From Enterococcus sp. ZJ1622 (GTDB lineage: Bacteria > Bacillota > Bacilli > Lactobacillales > Enterococcaceae), in the NCBI RefSeq assembly GCF_011038845.1, contig NZ_JAAKDW010000005.1, positions 1 to 64,000 on the forward strand: a stretch of DNA of 64,000 nt, given 5' to 3'. The notes beneath the pieces were generated by a model. It was not told where the DNA came from and searched no databases. It saw nothing but the letters and a program-made list of their open reading frames with translations. Every line of letters starts with the position of its first letter. The first letter of the stretch is position 1. The position numbers and the translations under genes are program-made. This document shows, piece after piece, positions 42,271-51,224 of the stretch.

Positions 42271-42552
42271 TTACTTGGATTCTTTTGTCCTTTCGAGACA
42301 ACGTCTATTTTCCCGCCCAAGAGTTTTGTACCCTATCCCTGCGTAGTTTCCACCCAGCACTTCGCTTTTAACGGCTTTTACCGTTAGTTGTCTTCACATT
42401 GCTGCAAAGTATACCGGCAAACATCGGAATTATCACTCCGGCTGTCTGCATAAAGACTGATTGCCATGCTGACCCAGCACGCTGTTCAAACGCTCTTCAC
42501 TGGGGTTAAAGCTGTTCAGTTTTCAATCATCCATATTCGCTGTTTTCTCGAT

Positions 42553-42945
42553 TTATTTATTCATTCTTTTTTTCTTCCTTTTTGTATAATCAGATAACAT
42601 TTTCATCAATGCGATATTCGTTCTTATTGGTGCTTTACGTTCCAGCTCCTCTAGATCATGGAATGTCCTCTCTTGCTCCTTTCTTTCACTGAATGACCAA
42701 TTATAAGGATACATATCGAAGAAAGAGACCATCGATAGATCCAATTTTTCACAGATTTGTATCAGTTCTCTAATGGTGAGTTCGCTGCTCTTTCCGGCCA
42801 CGAATTTTTCCAAACGAAGAAACAGCGGTCTCTCCTCTTGAAATAGCTGATCGAGGTCGATATTTTTTTCTCGTGCCACATAAATCAATTGCGTTCTAAT
42901 TAGTTCCATATCTTCCGGGATCGGAAAAACGGTCTTCGGTGTCAC
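42553..42945 (-). CDS. Helix-turn-helix protein, possible regulator of the RiPP locus
   Basis: About 130 residues. The N-terminal half (REKNIDLDQLFQEERPLFLRLEKFVAGK, then ELTIRELIQICEKLDLSMVSFFDM) resembles a Cro/CI-type helix-turn-helix; the C-terminal tail is very basic (YTKRKKKRMNK). The frame is open to 42996. GTG 42945 is chosen because AGGAGG lies eight bases upstream; ATG 42951 would be only two bases from that site. It lies 189 bases downstream of the PqqD-like gene on the same strand, so it may be in the same transcript or separate. A regulatory role is inferred. Confidence 0.6.
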   Translation of the reverse strand: MTPKTVFPIPEDMELIRTQLIYVAREKNIDLDQLFQEERPLFLRLEKFVAGKSSELTIRELIQICEKLDLSMVSFFDMYPYNWSFSERKEQERTFHDLEELERKAPIRTNIALMKMLSDYTKRKKKRMNK

Positions 42946-43134
42946 AATCATTTCCTCCTGTCTTTTCTCTTCATTTCTTATTGTATTAGTTATCATTCTG
43001 TAGATAAAGCGTTTTCTAAAAATTGTTTCATTTTATATATCCCTTGAAACTGTTGGAAAAAATATGATTCCGCTATTATTTGTCGTTATTTTCTAAAAAC
43101 AAAAAACCGGAATCCGTTATGAAAAAATTGGTTG

Positions 43135-43392
43135 TCAAAGAATGATCGAATGTCTATGTAACTCACTGAGAAATTCATCGACAAAGCGGTCTTTTTCGTC
43201 ATTTGTGAATTCTTCTTCGGAAGCAAAAGTTTCTTTTGTCTTTTCTTTTATTTCCGTTCGTGAACGATCCTTTTTCAACAAATCAAAAATATAAAAAGAT
43301 ACCTCGTTGTCTAATAGATATACTTCATTGTCCATGGACAAATAGATAGTCTTTCCAAGTTTTTCATAGACTAGTGCGCGATTCAATTTCAT
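43135..43392 (-). CDS. PqqD-like RiPP recognition element protein
   Basis: An 85-residue free-standing PqqD-like protein. The pattern VYLLDNEVSFYIFDLLKKDRS, a helical EIKEKTKETF, and the end VDEFLSELHRHSIIL match the winged-helix RRE fold that binds leader peptides and presents them to the modifying enzyme. ATG 43392 (MKLNRALVYEK) has GGAGG eight bases upstream; the frame extends to 43428 but without a ribosome site. It overlaps the 3' end of the radical SAM gene by 29 bases, a strong sign of coupled expression and shared function. Confidence 0.75.
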   Translation of the reverse strand: MKLNRALVYEKLGKTIYLSMDNEVYLLDNEVSFYIFDLLKKDRSRTEIKEKTKETFASEEEFTNDEKDRFVDEFLSELHRHSIIL

Positions 43393-44617
43393 CGATTGTT
43401 CCTCCTGTCTCCTGATAAGTACAAGCACGATACATCTGATATTTGATCGTTTCTTTCAATAATTCGCATTCTTCTTTTTCTACTCCTTGTCGGTCATTTG
43501 TTTTATAGTAATGATGTGCTCTGCAGCCGCCTCCGCATAGATATCGGAAAGAACAGTTTCGACAAGCTTTTAGATTTTCCACATTTTGAGAGTCGATTAG
43601 CTGAATGCTTGCTTCATTAAAAATGTCCGCTACTCTTTTTCTTCTGATATTTCCTAATCTATACTCATCCGTTTCTAGTAATTTACATGCATAAATTTCT
43701 CCGATTGGGTTAATTGCAAATTCTCCAATACCTAATCCGCAAGAGTCTTTGATGGTGAATGGCTGCATCAATGGAGAACGTTCTGTATTTTTTTCTTTCC
43801 ATTCGATCATCTTCCGTTCTTCAGCAGTCAAAGAGATTTCAGCCGTATTTGCTCGCCCTAATTCACTGAAACCGCCGATCTTATAAGAAATGCCATTTTC
43901 TTTGAAGAACTCGATCGTTTCGTCCACGAATGGAAGATTTTGATTCGTGACGATGGCATTTGCCGAAATATTTTTGTACCCTAACTTCAATAAATGTCTG
44001 ATTCCGCGCATGGCAATGGCATAACAGCCTCTTCCTCGGTTTTCATCATTGGCTTTTGGATCAATCGAATCAAGACTGACAGTGATTGCCGCGCATCTTT
44101 TAGCCAAAAATGCTGCATTTTTTTTAGTGCCAAGTATCGTCCCATTGGTGATTAGTCCTACTGTTAACCCGATGCGGTTCGCGTAATCGATATATTTCAG
44201 GGAATCATGGTTCAGTCCGATCTCTCCGCCCGTAAAGATCACTTTTCCAACACCGGCGTCCTTCAATTGATTCAACACATCGATCCATTCAAGAAATGTC
44301 AAGCTGTCAGGATATTCTTTCGTTAGGTCTGCTTCTGCATAACAATAGACACATTTCAGATTGCATTGATGTGTCAGGACTAAATAGGCAGTTTTCGGGG
44401 TCGTTCTTTCCGGCTTCTCAATCTCCAGAGGCTCCTTCAGCAATAACTGGAATATATTTAACTTGTTCTGCGTACTTCTAGAAAGTTCCGTGTATCTATG
44501 TTGTTGAATCAATTGCAGTTCTTCTTCATCAATCAAGATCCATGTACTTCTTAAAACATTATGCAATAGGAATCGCCCAGCGTAGCTGTATGCATATAGA
44601 TTCTCTTCGATCTTCAT
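43364..44617 (-). CDS. Radical SAM/SPASM peptide maturase
   Basis: A 417-residue radical SAM enzyme. An N-terminal domain (1-75) precedes the cluster motif CNLKCVYC (Cys 85, 89, 92) and the SAM-binding FTGGE (128-132). The C-terminal SPASM domain has Cys 293 and 311, then CRNCSFRYLCGGGC (352, 355, 361, 365) and Cys 384 and 399, enough for two auxiliary 4Fe-4S clusters. Enzymes of this design form thioether, C-C or other links on ribosomal peptides. AAAGGAG precedes ATG 44617. A 28-codon Cys-X-Cys peptide gene lies upstream and a PqqD-like gene overlaps downstream. The exact reaction cannot be read from sequence. Confidence 0.9.
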   Translation of the reverse strand: MKIEENLYAYSYAGRFLLHNVLRSTWILIDEEELQLIQQHRYTELSRSTQNKLNIFQLLLKEPLEIEKPERTTPKTAYLVLTHQCNLKCVYCYAEADLTKEYPDSLTFLEWIDVLNQLKDAGVGKVIFTGGEIGLNHDSLKYIDYANRIGLTVGLITNGTILGTKKNAAFLAKRCAAITVSLDSIDPKANDENRGRGCYAIAMRGIRHLLKLGYKNISANAIVTNQNLPFVDETIEFFKENGISYKIGGFSELGRANTAEISLTAEERKMIEWKEKNTERSPLMQPFTIKDSCGLGIGEFAINPIGEIYACKLLETDEYRLGNIRRKRVADIFNEASIQLIDSQNVENLKACRNCSFRYLCGGGCRAHHYYKTNDRQGVEKEECELLKETIKYQMYRACTYQETGGTIDEIESRTSL

Positions 44618-44782
44618 TCCGTGATTCTCCTTTCATAAAGAGATTGAGGTCAGGATAAACAGGCTTCCCGACCTCGATCCCACAATTTTGAATAAACCGT
44701 GGCCCGCCATTACAAGATAGCGTTTCCAGATGAGGGGGAGTCATCTTTGGAATACAGGTTTTGTGGTGAATGTTGTTTCATT

Positions 44783-44813
44783 GCATACACTGCATTTATT
44801 CAGCTGTATAAGC
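44783..44813 (-). other. Imperfect hairpin between the precursor and maturase genes
   Basis: GCTTATACAGC and GCAGTGTATGC on the minus strand form an 11-position stem with two mismatches and one wobble around a nine-base loop. It lies in the 264-base spacer between the precursor stop and the radical SAM start, and could reduce readthrough or protect the precursor mRNA. No T run follows. Confidence 0.35.
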
Positions 44814-44881
44814 AGTGGGAACTTCTCAAGTAGAATAACTATTAAAACTAGGATCTGAAACTAGATTCTACGATTCGTTTT

Positions 44882-44968
44882 CTAGGAACCTTGACCGGAA
44901 AGCAATCCGCAGGAACAAGGTGCGGCTACGCTACCTGATACTTTTTTTAGTTCTGGTTTCTTGAACAT
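44882..44968 (-). CDS. RiPP precursor peptide candidate, 28 residues with CSC core
   Basis: ATG 44968 has a GAAAGGAGAA site at a proper distance and gives 28 codons ending in TAG. The peptide starts MFKKPELKKVSG (a short basic leader) and ends APCSCGLLSGQGS, a small-residue core with a Cys-Ser-Cys motif. It has its own strong promoter on the minus strand and is the first gene upstream of the radical SAM maturase. Short leader, Cys-rich C-terminus, neighbouring maturase, PqqD-like protein and exporter together make a substrate role likely. I do not recognise it as a described family. No double-glycine processing site is evident. Confidence 0.8.
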   Translation of the reverse strand: MFKKPELKKVSGSVAAPCSCGLLSGQGS

Positions 44969-45035
44969 AGGCGTTCTCCTTTCTTTATAATTAGGAAAAA
45001 TGAGAATTTTTAAGTTTCCTCCTTTTCCTAGTTAT

Positions 45036-45065
45036 AGTATAATGTTCTTTGTAAAGCCTTGTCAA
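45036..45065 (-). promoter_or_regulatory. Promoter of the precursor peptide gene
   Basis: On the minus strand TTGACA (45065-45060) and TATACT (45041-45036) are separated by 18 bases. The -10 box lies within the palindrome TTATAGTATAA (45032-45042) and overlaps the plus-strand -10 of the exporter gene, so the two transcripts could compete or share a regulator. Confidence 0.75.
45038..45043 (+). promoter_or_regulatory. Likely -10 box of the exporter gene
   Basis: TATAAT on the plus strand, 43 bases before ATG 45087. The upstream -35 region (about TTTCCT, 17 bases away) is weak, so activation by one of the two HTH proteins is possible. Confidence 0.5.
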
Positions 45066-45086
45066 TAGATTCTGGGAGGAAAAAAT

Positions 45087-46661
45087 ATGAAGAAATTCTT
45101 AGAAACGAATCAACGCTATCTATTCATCTCTGTTATTTTAGTGATTGTGACCGTCCTTACGACATTTGTTGCGCCATTTATTCTTCAAACCACGAATGAA
45201 CAAAAAACTTCTCTCTTTTCGCTTATTTTCTTGATCGTCTGCGCGATGTCTCTGTCCTACGTTTTTCAGATAGCATTGATTATTTATCGAGAAAATTTTG
45301 CTGAGAAATTCAATCAGCGGACGTTTACCGATTTACTAAAAAAAATCTATCATTTGAATTTCGAAAAATACATTTCGCTTGAATCGGGGAATTTAGTGAC
45401 TCGTTTATTCCAGTTCGTCGATACGAATTACCTATTCATGACTACTAGTCTGTTTTTGATCTTAAAATCTTCTATCACGATCATGGTTATTCTTCTAGTT
45501 TTTCTTAATTTAAGTATCCCTGTTTTTTTAATCACTTTCATTCTTCTGCCTTTAAATCTGATTTCCTATCGATGGATCAATACTTCTCTAAATGAACGAA
45601 TCGAAAGGATGCAACTAAAAACCACTGACACGACTAAAGACCTAATTTCTCTTTTAAACAGCGCTGAACAGTTCAAAATGATCAAAAATTTCCAAGTCGT
45701 AGAAACGCTAGTACTTCCTTCTGTTTCAAGCATGTATAAAAATTTGGCTTCAACCAATAAATTTGCGCAAGTCACGAGTTATACGATCACATTTGTCAAT
45801 CAGCTAGCACAAAATGTCATATTCATCCTCATTAGCTATCTCGTCAACCAAGAGATCCTTCAGTTGAACAATATGATGGTTGTCAGCATCCTGCTGCCCT
45901 TGTTTTTCACTTCTTTATCCGATCTGACAAAAATCAATGTCGATTATCGAACACTAGCGGCTAATCAAAGATTCGTGGATCAAAATCTCCAAGCAAGTCA
46001 AGAAGATCAAACTGGGACAGCAATCGGTCACATAACAAAGATTGGATTGGATCAACCAGATATCATCGTCGGTCAAGGCAGCAAACATCTTCACCTGAAA
46101 GTGGAAGACACCTTTGTCGCTGGTGATATCGTTTATATCGAGGGCCCCTCCGGATCTGGAAAATCAACATTAATCAAAGCGATACTAGGCTTCTATCCGA
46201 CAAATGGGATTTTGATCAATGATTTACCCGCACATACGCTCAATTATCAGAAAATTAGAAAAAACATAACATATCTTTCTCAAACTAGTATGTTTTTTTC
46301 AGACACACTTGAGTATAATATTACTTTAGGAGGACCTTTATCTTTTTCCGAAAAAGAAAAGTTCGAAAATTCTGTTCTTTTAGCGCCGATTTTTAAAAAC
46401 AAGTCTTGGGATTCTGTCATAGTCGACAATGGAGCCAATCTGTCTGGCGGAGAAAAACAGCGTCTGTTGATTGCCAGGATGCTTTTACAAGAAAGTGATG
46501 TTTGGATTTTGGATGAAAGCACGAGCAGCATCGATAAAGATTCTTCAGATGCGATTTTCGAAACACTGCTCCAGCTAGGGAAAGATAAAATCATCCTTTT
46601 TACTTCTCATGACAAATCAAATGCTGAGTACGCCAATAAAATGATTCATATAGGAGGATAA
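45087..46661 (+). CDS. ABC exporter (fused membrane and ATPase domains), RiPP locus
   Basis: A 524-residue half-transporter of the exporter type. The N-terminal two thirds hold about six membrane helices (from YLFISVILVIVTVLTTFVAP to MMVVSILLPLFF). The ATPase domain has Walker [10 protein letters not shown] at about 353-361, the signature LSGGEKQ at about 452-458 and Walker B VWILDESTSSID. There is no N-terminal C39 peptidase domain, so it does not cleave a leader itself. ATG 45087 follows GGGAGG. It is transcribed away from the precursor across a 118-base spacer and probably exports the modified product or gives immunity. Confidence 0.85.
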   Translation: MKKFLETNQRYLFISVILVIVTVLTTFVAPFILQTTNEQKTSLFSLIFLIVCAMSLSYVFQIALIIYRENFAEKFNQRTFTDLLKKIYHLNFEKYISLESGNLVTRLFQFVDTNYLFMTTSLFLILKSSITIMVILLVFLNLSIPVFLITFILLPLNLISYRWINTSLNERIERMQLKTTDTTKDLISLLNSAEQFKMIKNFQVVETLVLPSVSSMYKNLASTNKFAQVTSYTITFVNQLAQNVIFILISYLVNQEILQLNNMMVVSILLPLFFTSLSDLTKINVDYRTLAANQRFVDQNLQASQEDQTGTAIGHITKIGLDQPDIIVGQGSKHLHLKVEDTFVAGDIVYIEGPSGSGKSTLIKAILGFYPTNGILINDLPAHTLNYQKIRKNITYLSQTSMFFSDTLEYNITLGGPLSFSEKEKFENSVLLAPIFKNKSWDSVIVDNGANLSGGEKQRLLIARMLLQESDVWILDESTSSIDKDSSDAIFETLLQLGKDKIILFTSHDKSNAEYANKMIHIGG

Positions 46662-46664
46662 GCG

Positions 46665-47120
46665 ATGAGAGATTATTATTCAGTCAATGAACTAGCAAAA
46701 CAATTAGGTGTCACAACACGCTCGATTAGAAATTATCTTCATGAAGGAAAGCTTAAAGGAACGAAGGTCGGCGGGCAATGGAAATTTTCTGAACAAGATC
46801 TTTACGAATTTTTGTATGGCAGTCAGGAAAAACCGATGTCGCGCAGTGAAAATCTATTTATGCTCAAAGCCCCTATCGTCATGAAATTCAATCTCTATTG
46901 TGAAAAAAATGAAGTACTGAATCAGTTCAGAGATGACGTCATCAATTATCATTTAGATGTGTATGCTAATCAAAGAGATCGACTATTGCAATATAACTTG
47001 CTTAGAGAAGAGCATGCTGAACTTTTGATTGGCGGAAATTTTCGTTACATCACGAATTTTAGTGCTTGGATTAATGAACAGCTGATGAAACAAACTGATA
47101 TCTCGCTTTCCGATAAGTAA
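46665..47120 (+). CDS. Excisionase/MerR-type HTH protein
   Basis: A 151-residue protein. The N-terminus (YSVNELAKQLGVTTRSIRNYLHEGKLKGTKVGGQWKF in two parts) is a helix-turn-helix of the excisionase (HTH_17)/MerR type. The C-terminal 95 residues, largely helical, have no named family and could sense a ligand. It starts three bases after the exporter stop with AGGAGG upstream, so it is co-transcribed with the exporter and is the likely local regulator. A recombinase partner for an excisionase role is not present in the window. Confidence 0.75.
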   Translation: MRDYYSVNELAKQLGVTTRSIRNYLHEGKLKGTKVGGQWKFSEQDLYEFLYGSQEKPMSRSENLFMLKAPIVMKFNLYCEKNEVLNQFRDDVINYHLDVYANQRDRLLQYNLLREEHAELLIGGNFRYITNFSAWINEQLMKQTDISLSDK

Positions 47121-47129
47121 GACAAGTAA

Positions 47130-47178
47130 AAAAAAACGGAGAAATGCCAAGAATTTCTGGCACTTCTTCGTTTTTTTA
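47130..47178 (+). terminator. Terminator at the end of the exporter operon
   Basis: AAAAAACGGAGAAATGCCA pairs with TGGCACTTCTTCGTTTTTT with mismatches. T runs on both strands let it serve the convergent glcU too. Confidence 0.8.
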
Positions 47179-47188
47179 TTTATACCGA

Positions 47189-48043
47189 TCATTTGATGAA
47201 AACAGTCACCATACTCCCGACTACGATCAGGATGAGACCGATGATCGTCAATTTGAGTTCTCTCGATGTCTTGCTCTCGTGGAGGATGAACATTCCACCT
47301 AATGTCGAAATCACGACATTCAACTGTGTAATGATGTACGCAGTAGCGACCCCGTTTTCATTTGCCGAAAAGATATAGGCAAGAGCAGAAACACTGAAGA
47401 TCCCACCCACGATCGTTGCTTTCCAACTGTTGTCTTCAGAAAAAGCAGTTGGCTGTCGAAAAATGACATAGATGACTGCTCCTAGGAATACGCCAAGCAT
47501 CTGCGGAAAGAAAATAGATAGTCCGCTTGCATCTACTAATTTAGGAAGGGCACTATATACCCAATAACCGATACTCGTCGAAGCCAGTAAGCTGACTCCT
47601 TTAGCGATGCCGCCTTTTTTGCTAGGATCATCACTGATAGCTGTAAGCGTCGATCCGATGACCAACAGGATAATGGCAAACGCTCCGATCAGCTTTCCTG
47701 TACTTCCAGACCATTCACCGAAAGCAAAAACGCCAATCAGCGACGTGCCGACTAATTGGAGCGCGGTTGAAATCGGCATGGTTTTCGAAACTCCTAAAAG
47801 ATTGAAGGTCGTATATTGACCGGTCTGCCCAATGACCCAAAACAGACCTGAAAGCATACTAATCAAAAAAGTCGAGATCGCAATGCCTTTTGGTGCCACG
47901 GAAAACTGAACGATAAGACCAACGATCACTGCGCCGATCCCAGTCCCCAGTATTTCGTTTGTCGGTCTGCCACCTATTTTTTTCAAGATCAACGGTTGAA
48001 TCCCCCAGCCAATTGCCGGGATCAATGCGATGATTAGATTCAT
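47189..48043 (-). CDS. glcU: Glucose/ribose uptake permease GlcU (GRP family)
   Basis: A 284-residue membrane protein with about ten hydrophobic segments, of the GRP (glucose/ribose porter) family in the drug/metabolite transporter superfamily; the N-terminus NLIIALIPAIGWGIQPLI is typical. Members take up unphosphorylated glucose by proton symport. It is downstream of a glucose dehydrogenase on the same strand (23-base gap), the same gene pair seen in Bacillus glcU-gdh. This gives a non-PTS route: uptake followed by oxidation. Confidence 0.88.
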   Translation of the reverse strand: MNLIIALIPAIGWGIQPLILKKIGGRPTNEILGTGIGAVIVGLIVQFSVAPKGIAISTFLISMLSGLFWVIGQTGQYTTFNLLGVSKTMPISTALQLVGTSLIGVFAFGEWSGSTGKLIGAFAIILLVIGSTLTAISDDPSKKGGIAKGVSLLASTSIGYWVYSALPKLVDASGLSIFFPQMLGVFLGAVIYVIFRQPTAFSEDNSWKATIVGGIFSVSALAYIFSANENGVATAYIITQLNVVISTLGGMFILHESKTSRELKLTIIGLILIVVGSMVTVFIK

Positions 48044-48065
48044 TTATTTTTACACATCCCTTTTC

Positions 48066-48872
<807 letters not shown>

Positions 48873-49040
48873 TTACTCAGATAGCTTGAACACTAACTGA
48901 TATCCCATAATAGTGATACTTTTACTCTAATGAAAGTGTACACCAACAAGTATGGTCTAAAGCAAACAATACGCTTCACAAAAAGAAACAAAAATACAGG
49001 CAGCCACGCCAAAAGACATAGCTGCCTGCTTCATCATTTT

Positions 49041-49985
49041 CTAATCAGCTTGGTCAAAATAAGCCGCTGTCGCTTCTTCATCTGCTCTAAGCTGTTCGAT
49101 CAGCTCTTCTGCACTTGAGTACTTTACCTGATCTCTCAAAAAATGGTTCCAGCGAATAGACACATGCTCACCGTAGATGTCCTGATCGAAATTCAGGATA
49201 TATAACTCGACAGTCAACTCACGGCCTTCGCCAAATGTATCATTGTGACCGATAGAACCCATTGCGGGAAACCAAGTCTCGCCGATCTTGATTTCAGAAG
49301 CATATACGCCTTCTTTCGGAAGATGGGCAGTAGTTTTTACTTTGACATTTGCTGTTGGATAACCTAATAAACGACCGCGTGCATCCCCATGTACGACGAC
49401 TCCTTCTACTTCATACGTATAGCCAAGTAGTTGATTGACTTCAGCGACATGGCCAGCATCTAGCAAGTGACGGATCCGAGTCGAACTGATCTTTTCGCCC
49501 TGCTCTTCTTCTTTTGGTACTGTGACGACCTCAAAACGCCCTTTCGCATATGTTGGAAAATGAGGAACGTCCGCGATGTCTTTCGGTCCATACGTATAAT
49601 CAAAACCGGAAACAGCATATTTTGCATGGAGTCCTACGATATACTGATCGACAAATTCCTGCGGAGCCAAATGCGCAAATGAAGAAGTGAAGTCTATTTC
49701 ATAGAGATAATCTACGCCTAGCTTTGCCATTTTTTCTTCTTTTTGTTCTAGTGTGGTCAGATACTTTACACTGCTGGGATCGATTTTTTTGAACACGATC
49801 GATGGATGCTGATTGAAGGTCATCAACGCCAATTTCAATCCTTCTCTTTCAGCGATTCCTTTTCCAGTCTGGATCACTTTTTGATGCCCTAAGTGTACAC
49901 CGTCAAAGAATCCCAGAACGAGAACTACCTCGTCATCTGGTATCTGATTTTTCTGGTAAGGATGTCTGATTTTAATGATTTCCAT
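49041..49985 (-). CDS. ribF: Bifunctional riboflavin kinase/FMN adenylyltransferase
   Basis: A 314-residue enzyme that makes FMN and FAD. The N-terminal adenylyltransferase has GFFDGVHLGHQKV near 25-37 and the ISSTRIRHLL motif near 165; the C-terminal flavokinase domain has GRLLGYPTANV near 200. It lies three bases after truB, the common Firmicute truB-ribF pair. Confidence 0.97.
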   Translation of the reverse strand: MEIIKIRHPYQKNQIPDDEVVLVLGFFDGVHLGHQKVIQTGKGIAEREGLKLALMTFNQHPSIVFKKIDPSSVKYLTTLEQKEEKMAKLGVDYLYEIDFTSSFAHLAPQEFVDQYIVGLHAKYAVSGFDYTYGPKDIADVPHFPTYAKGRFEVVTVPKEEEQGEKISSTRIRHLLDAGHVAEVNQLLGYTYEVEGVVVHGDARGRLLGYPTANVKVKTTAHLPKEGVYASEIKIGETWFPAMGSIGHNDTFGEGRELTVELYILNFDQDIYGEHVSIRWNHFLRDQVKYSSAEELIEQLRADEEATAAYFDQAD

Positions 49986-49988
49986 GTA

Positions 49989-50912
49989 TTAACCCTCATT
50001 TCTCAACACTTTGCTTGGTTTTAAGCTGTTTTTTTCTTTTGGATTCGGTTGGTAGATACTGACGACTTTCCCTTGATAAAACAAAGCGATTTCTTCTGTT
50101 GGCATTTCTGACAAACCAAAAACAGGATAGGCCAAACGCATACCGTTTTTCACTTTCTTCCAAGTCGTTTCATCGATATCGACACGTTTGAATCGTTCCA
50201 CCCCTTTTTCTATTGGGAGCAGATATTCATCGATCGTTCCATTTTCCATAAATTCAGCGACTTGCTGCAAGGTGATTGCTTGTTCTTGTTTCATGCCGGC
50301 ACTGGCGGTTCGAGTCAGATCAGACATGTGTGCAGGATAGCCTAGCTTTTCTCCCGTGTCGACAGCTAAAGTTCGGACATAGGTTCCTTTTCCGCATTCC
50401 ACTTCAAAGCGCCATGACATGCTCCCTTTTTCTTTGTTCCATACAGGTTCACTAGTACGTTCAAACCGATAGATCACTGCTTTTCGTACTGGTCGTTCCA
50501 CGGTTTCATTGTTCCGCGCATATTCATACAACCGTTTGCCGTTTACTTTCACTGCAGAATACATTGGTGGGATCTGAGTGATTTCGCCAATGAAAGAAGC
50601 CATCACTTGGTCGATTGTTTCGGTTGTCACAGGTTGTTCGACGAATTTTTCTCTGACGATTTCGCCAGATTTGTCTTCTGTCGTTGTGCTGAATCCGAGT
50701 GTGATCTCTCCTTGATACGTTTTTCCGGAATCAGTCAGATACTCGATCACTTTTGTCGCTTTTCCGATGCAGATCGGCAATACGCCATCCACGTCAGGAT
50801 CGAGAGTACCGCCATGACCGATTTTTTTCGTATGTAATATTTTTCTTAATTTGAACACACAGTCATGACTTGTCATCCCGCGTTCTTTCCATAAAGGTAA
50901 TAGCCCTTCCAT
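49989..50912 (-). CDS. truB: tRNA pseudouridine(55) synthase TruB
   Basis: A 307-residue enzyme that makes pseudouridine 55 in the T-loop of tRNAs. The catalytic aspartate lies in GHGGTLDPDVDGVLPI (about residues 33-48). The C-terminal domain has the PUA-like end. It is the first gene of truB-ribF and is downstream of the rbfA region, as often in Firmicutes. Confidence 0.97.
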   Translation of the reverse strand: MEGLLPLWKERGMTSHDCVFKLRKILHTKKIGHGGTLDPDVDGVLPICIGKATKVIEYLTDSGKTYQGEITLGFSTTTEDKSGEIVREKFVEQPVTTETIDQVMASFIGEITQIPPMYSAVKVNGKRLYEYARNNETVERPVRKAVIYRFERTSEPVWNKEKGSMSWRFEVECGKGTYVRTLAVDTGEKLGYPAHMSDLTRTASAGMKQEQAITLQQVAEFMENGTIDEYLLPIEKGVERFKRVDIDETTWKKVKNGMRLAYPVFGLSEMPTEEIALFYQGKVVSIYQPNPKEKNSLKPSKVLRNEG

Positions 50913-51087
50913 CTTTTCTCTCCATTTCTTTTGGTATCAACTGAATTATTATAACATACTGCAATGGATATCTGACGTCTTTGATCTCATTCACGACGGT
51001 TTTTATTTTTTAGCAACGAAAACGTAACAAAATTCACGCTCACGTAAATATAAATCATGTTATCCTTTAGTTAAAGGAGGGAATCAC

Positions 51088-51147
51088 ATGGAAAATCTTT
51101 TCTTTGCACCCTTTGACTGGTTGTACGGGTTGCTTTCGCGCAAATGA
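51088..51147 (+). CDS. Candidate 19-residue peptide (leader or small membrane peptide)
   Basis: ATG 51088 follows AAAGGAGG at seven bases, a near-perfect ribosome site, and encodes 19 residues rich in Leu, Phe and Trp, ending LSRK, before TGA. About 80 bases later comes a very strong hairpin. This looks like a small transcription unit on the plus strand in a 443-base gap otherwise free of genes. It could be a leader peptide, a small toxic membrane peptide, or a small RNA with a chance ORF. Confidence 0.45.
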   Translation: MENLFFAPFDWLYGLLSRK

Positions 51148-51224
51148 CCGTATTCTTCCCCAAGGCTCGTTGAAGACAAATTTTTTCTCCTAACCAGACA
51201 GAAAAAGACTTGTCTTTGACATCT

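Noticed and set aside
44559-44744. 61-codon minus-strand frame overlapping the maturase start
   Set aside because: No convincing ribosome site; its second half is read in the maturase gene in another frame. Kept only as a note in the spacer finding.
46665-47120. Interpretation of the HTH protein as a phage/ICE excisionase
   Set aside because: No integrase, attachment site or other element gene is present; the tight link to the exporter favours a local regulator.
37264-47188. CRISPR array or tRNA attachment site in the accessory block
   Set aside because: No regularly spaced repeats and no tRNA-like cloverleaf sequence were seen in the region.
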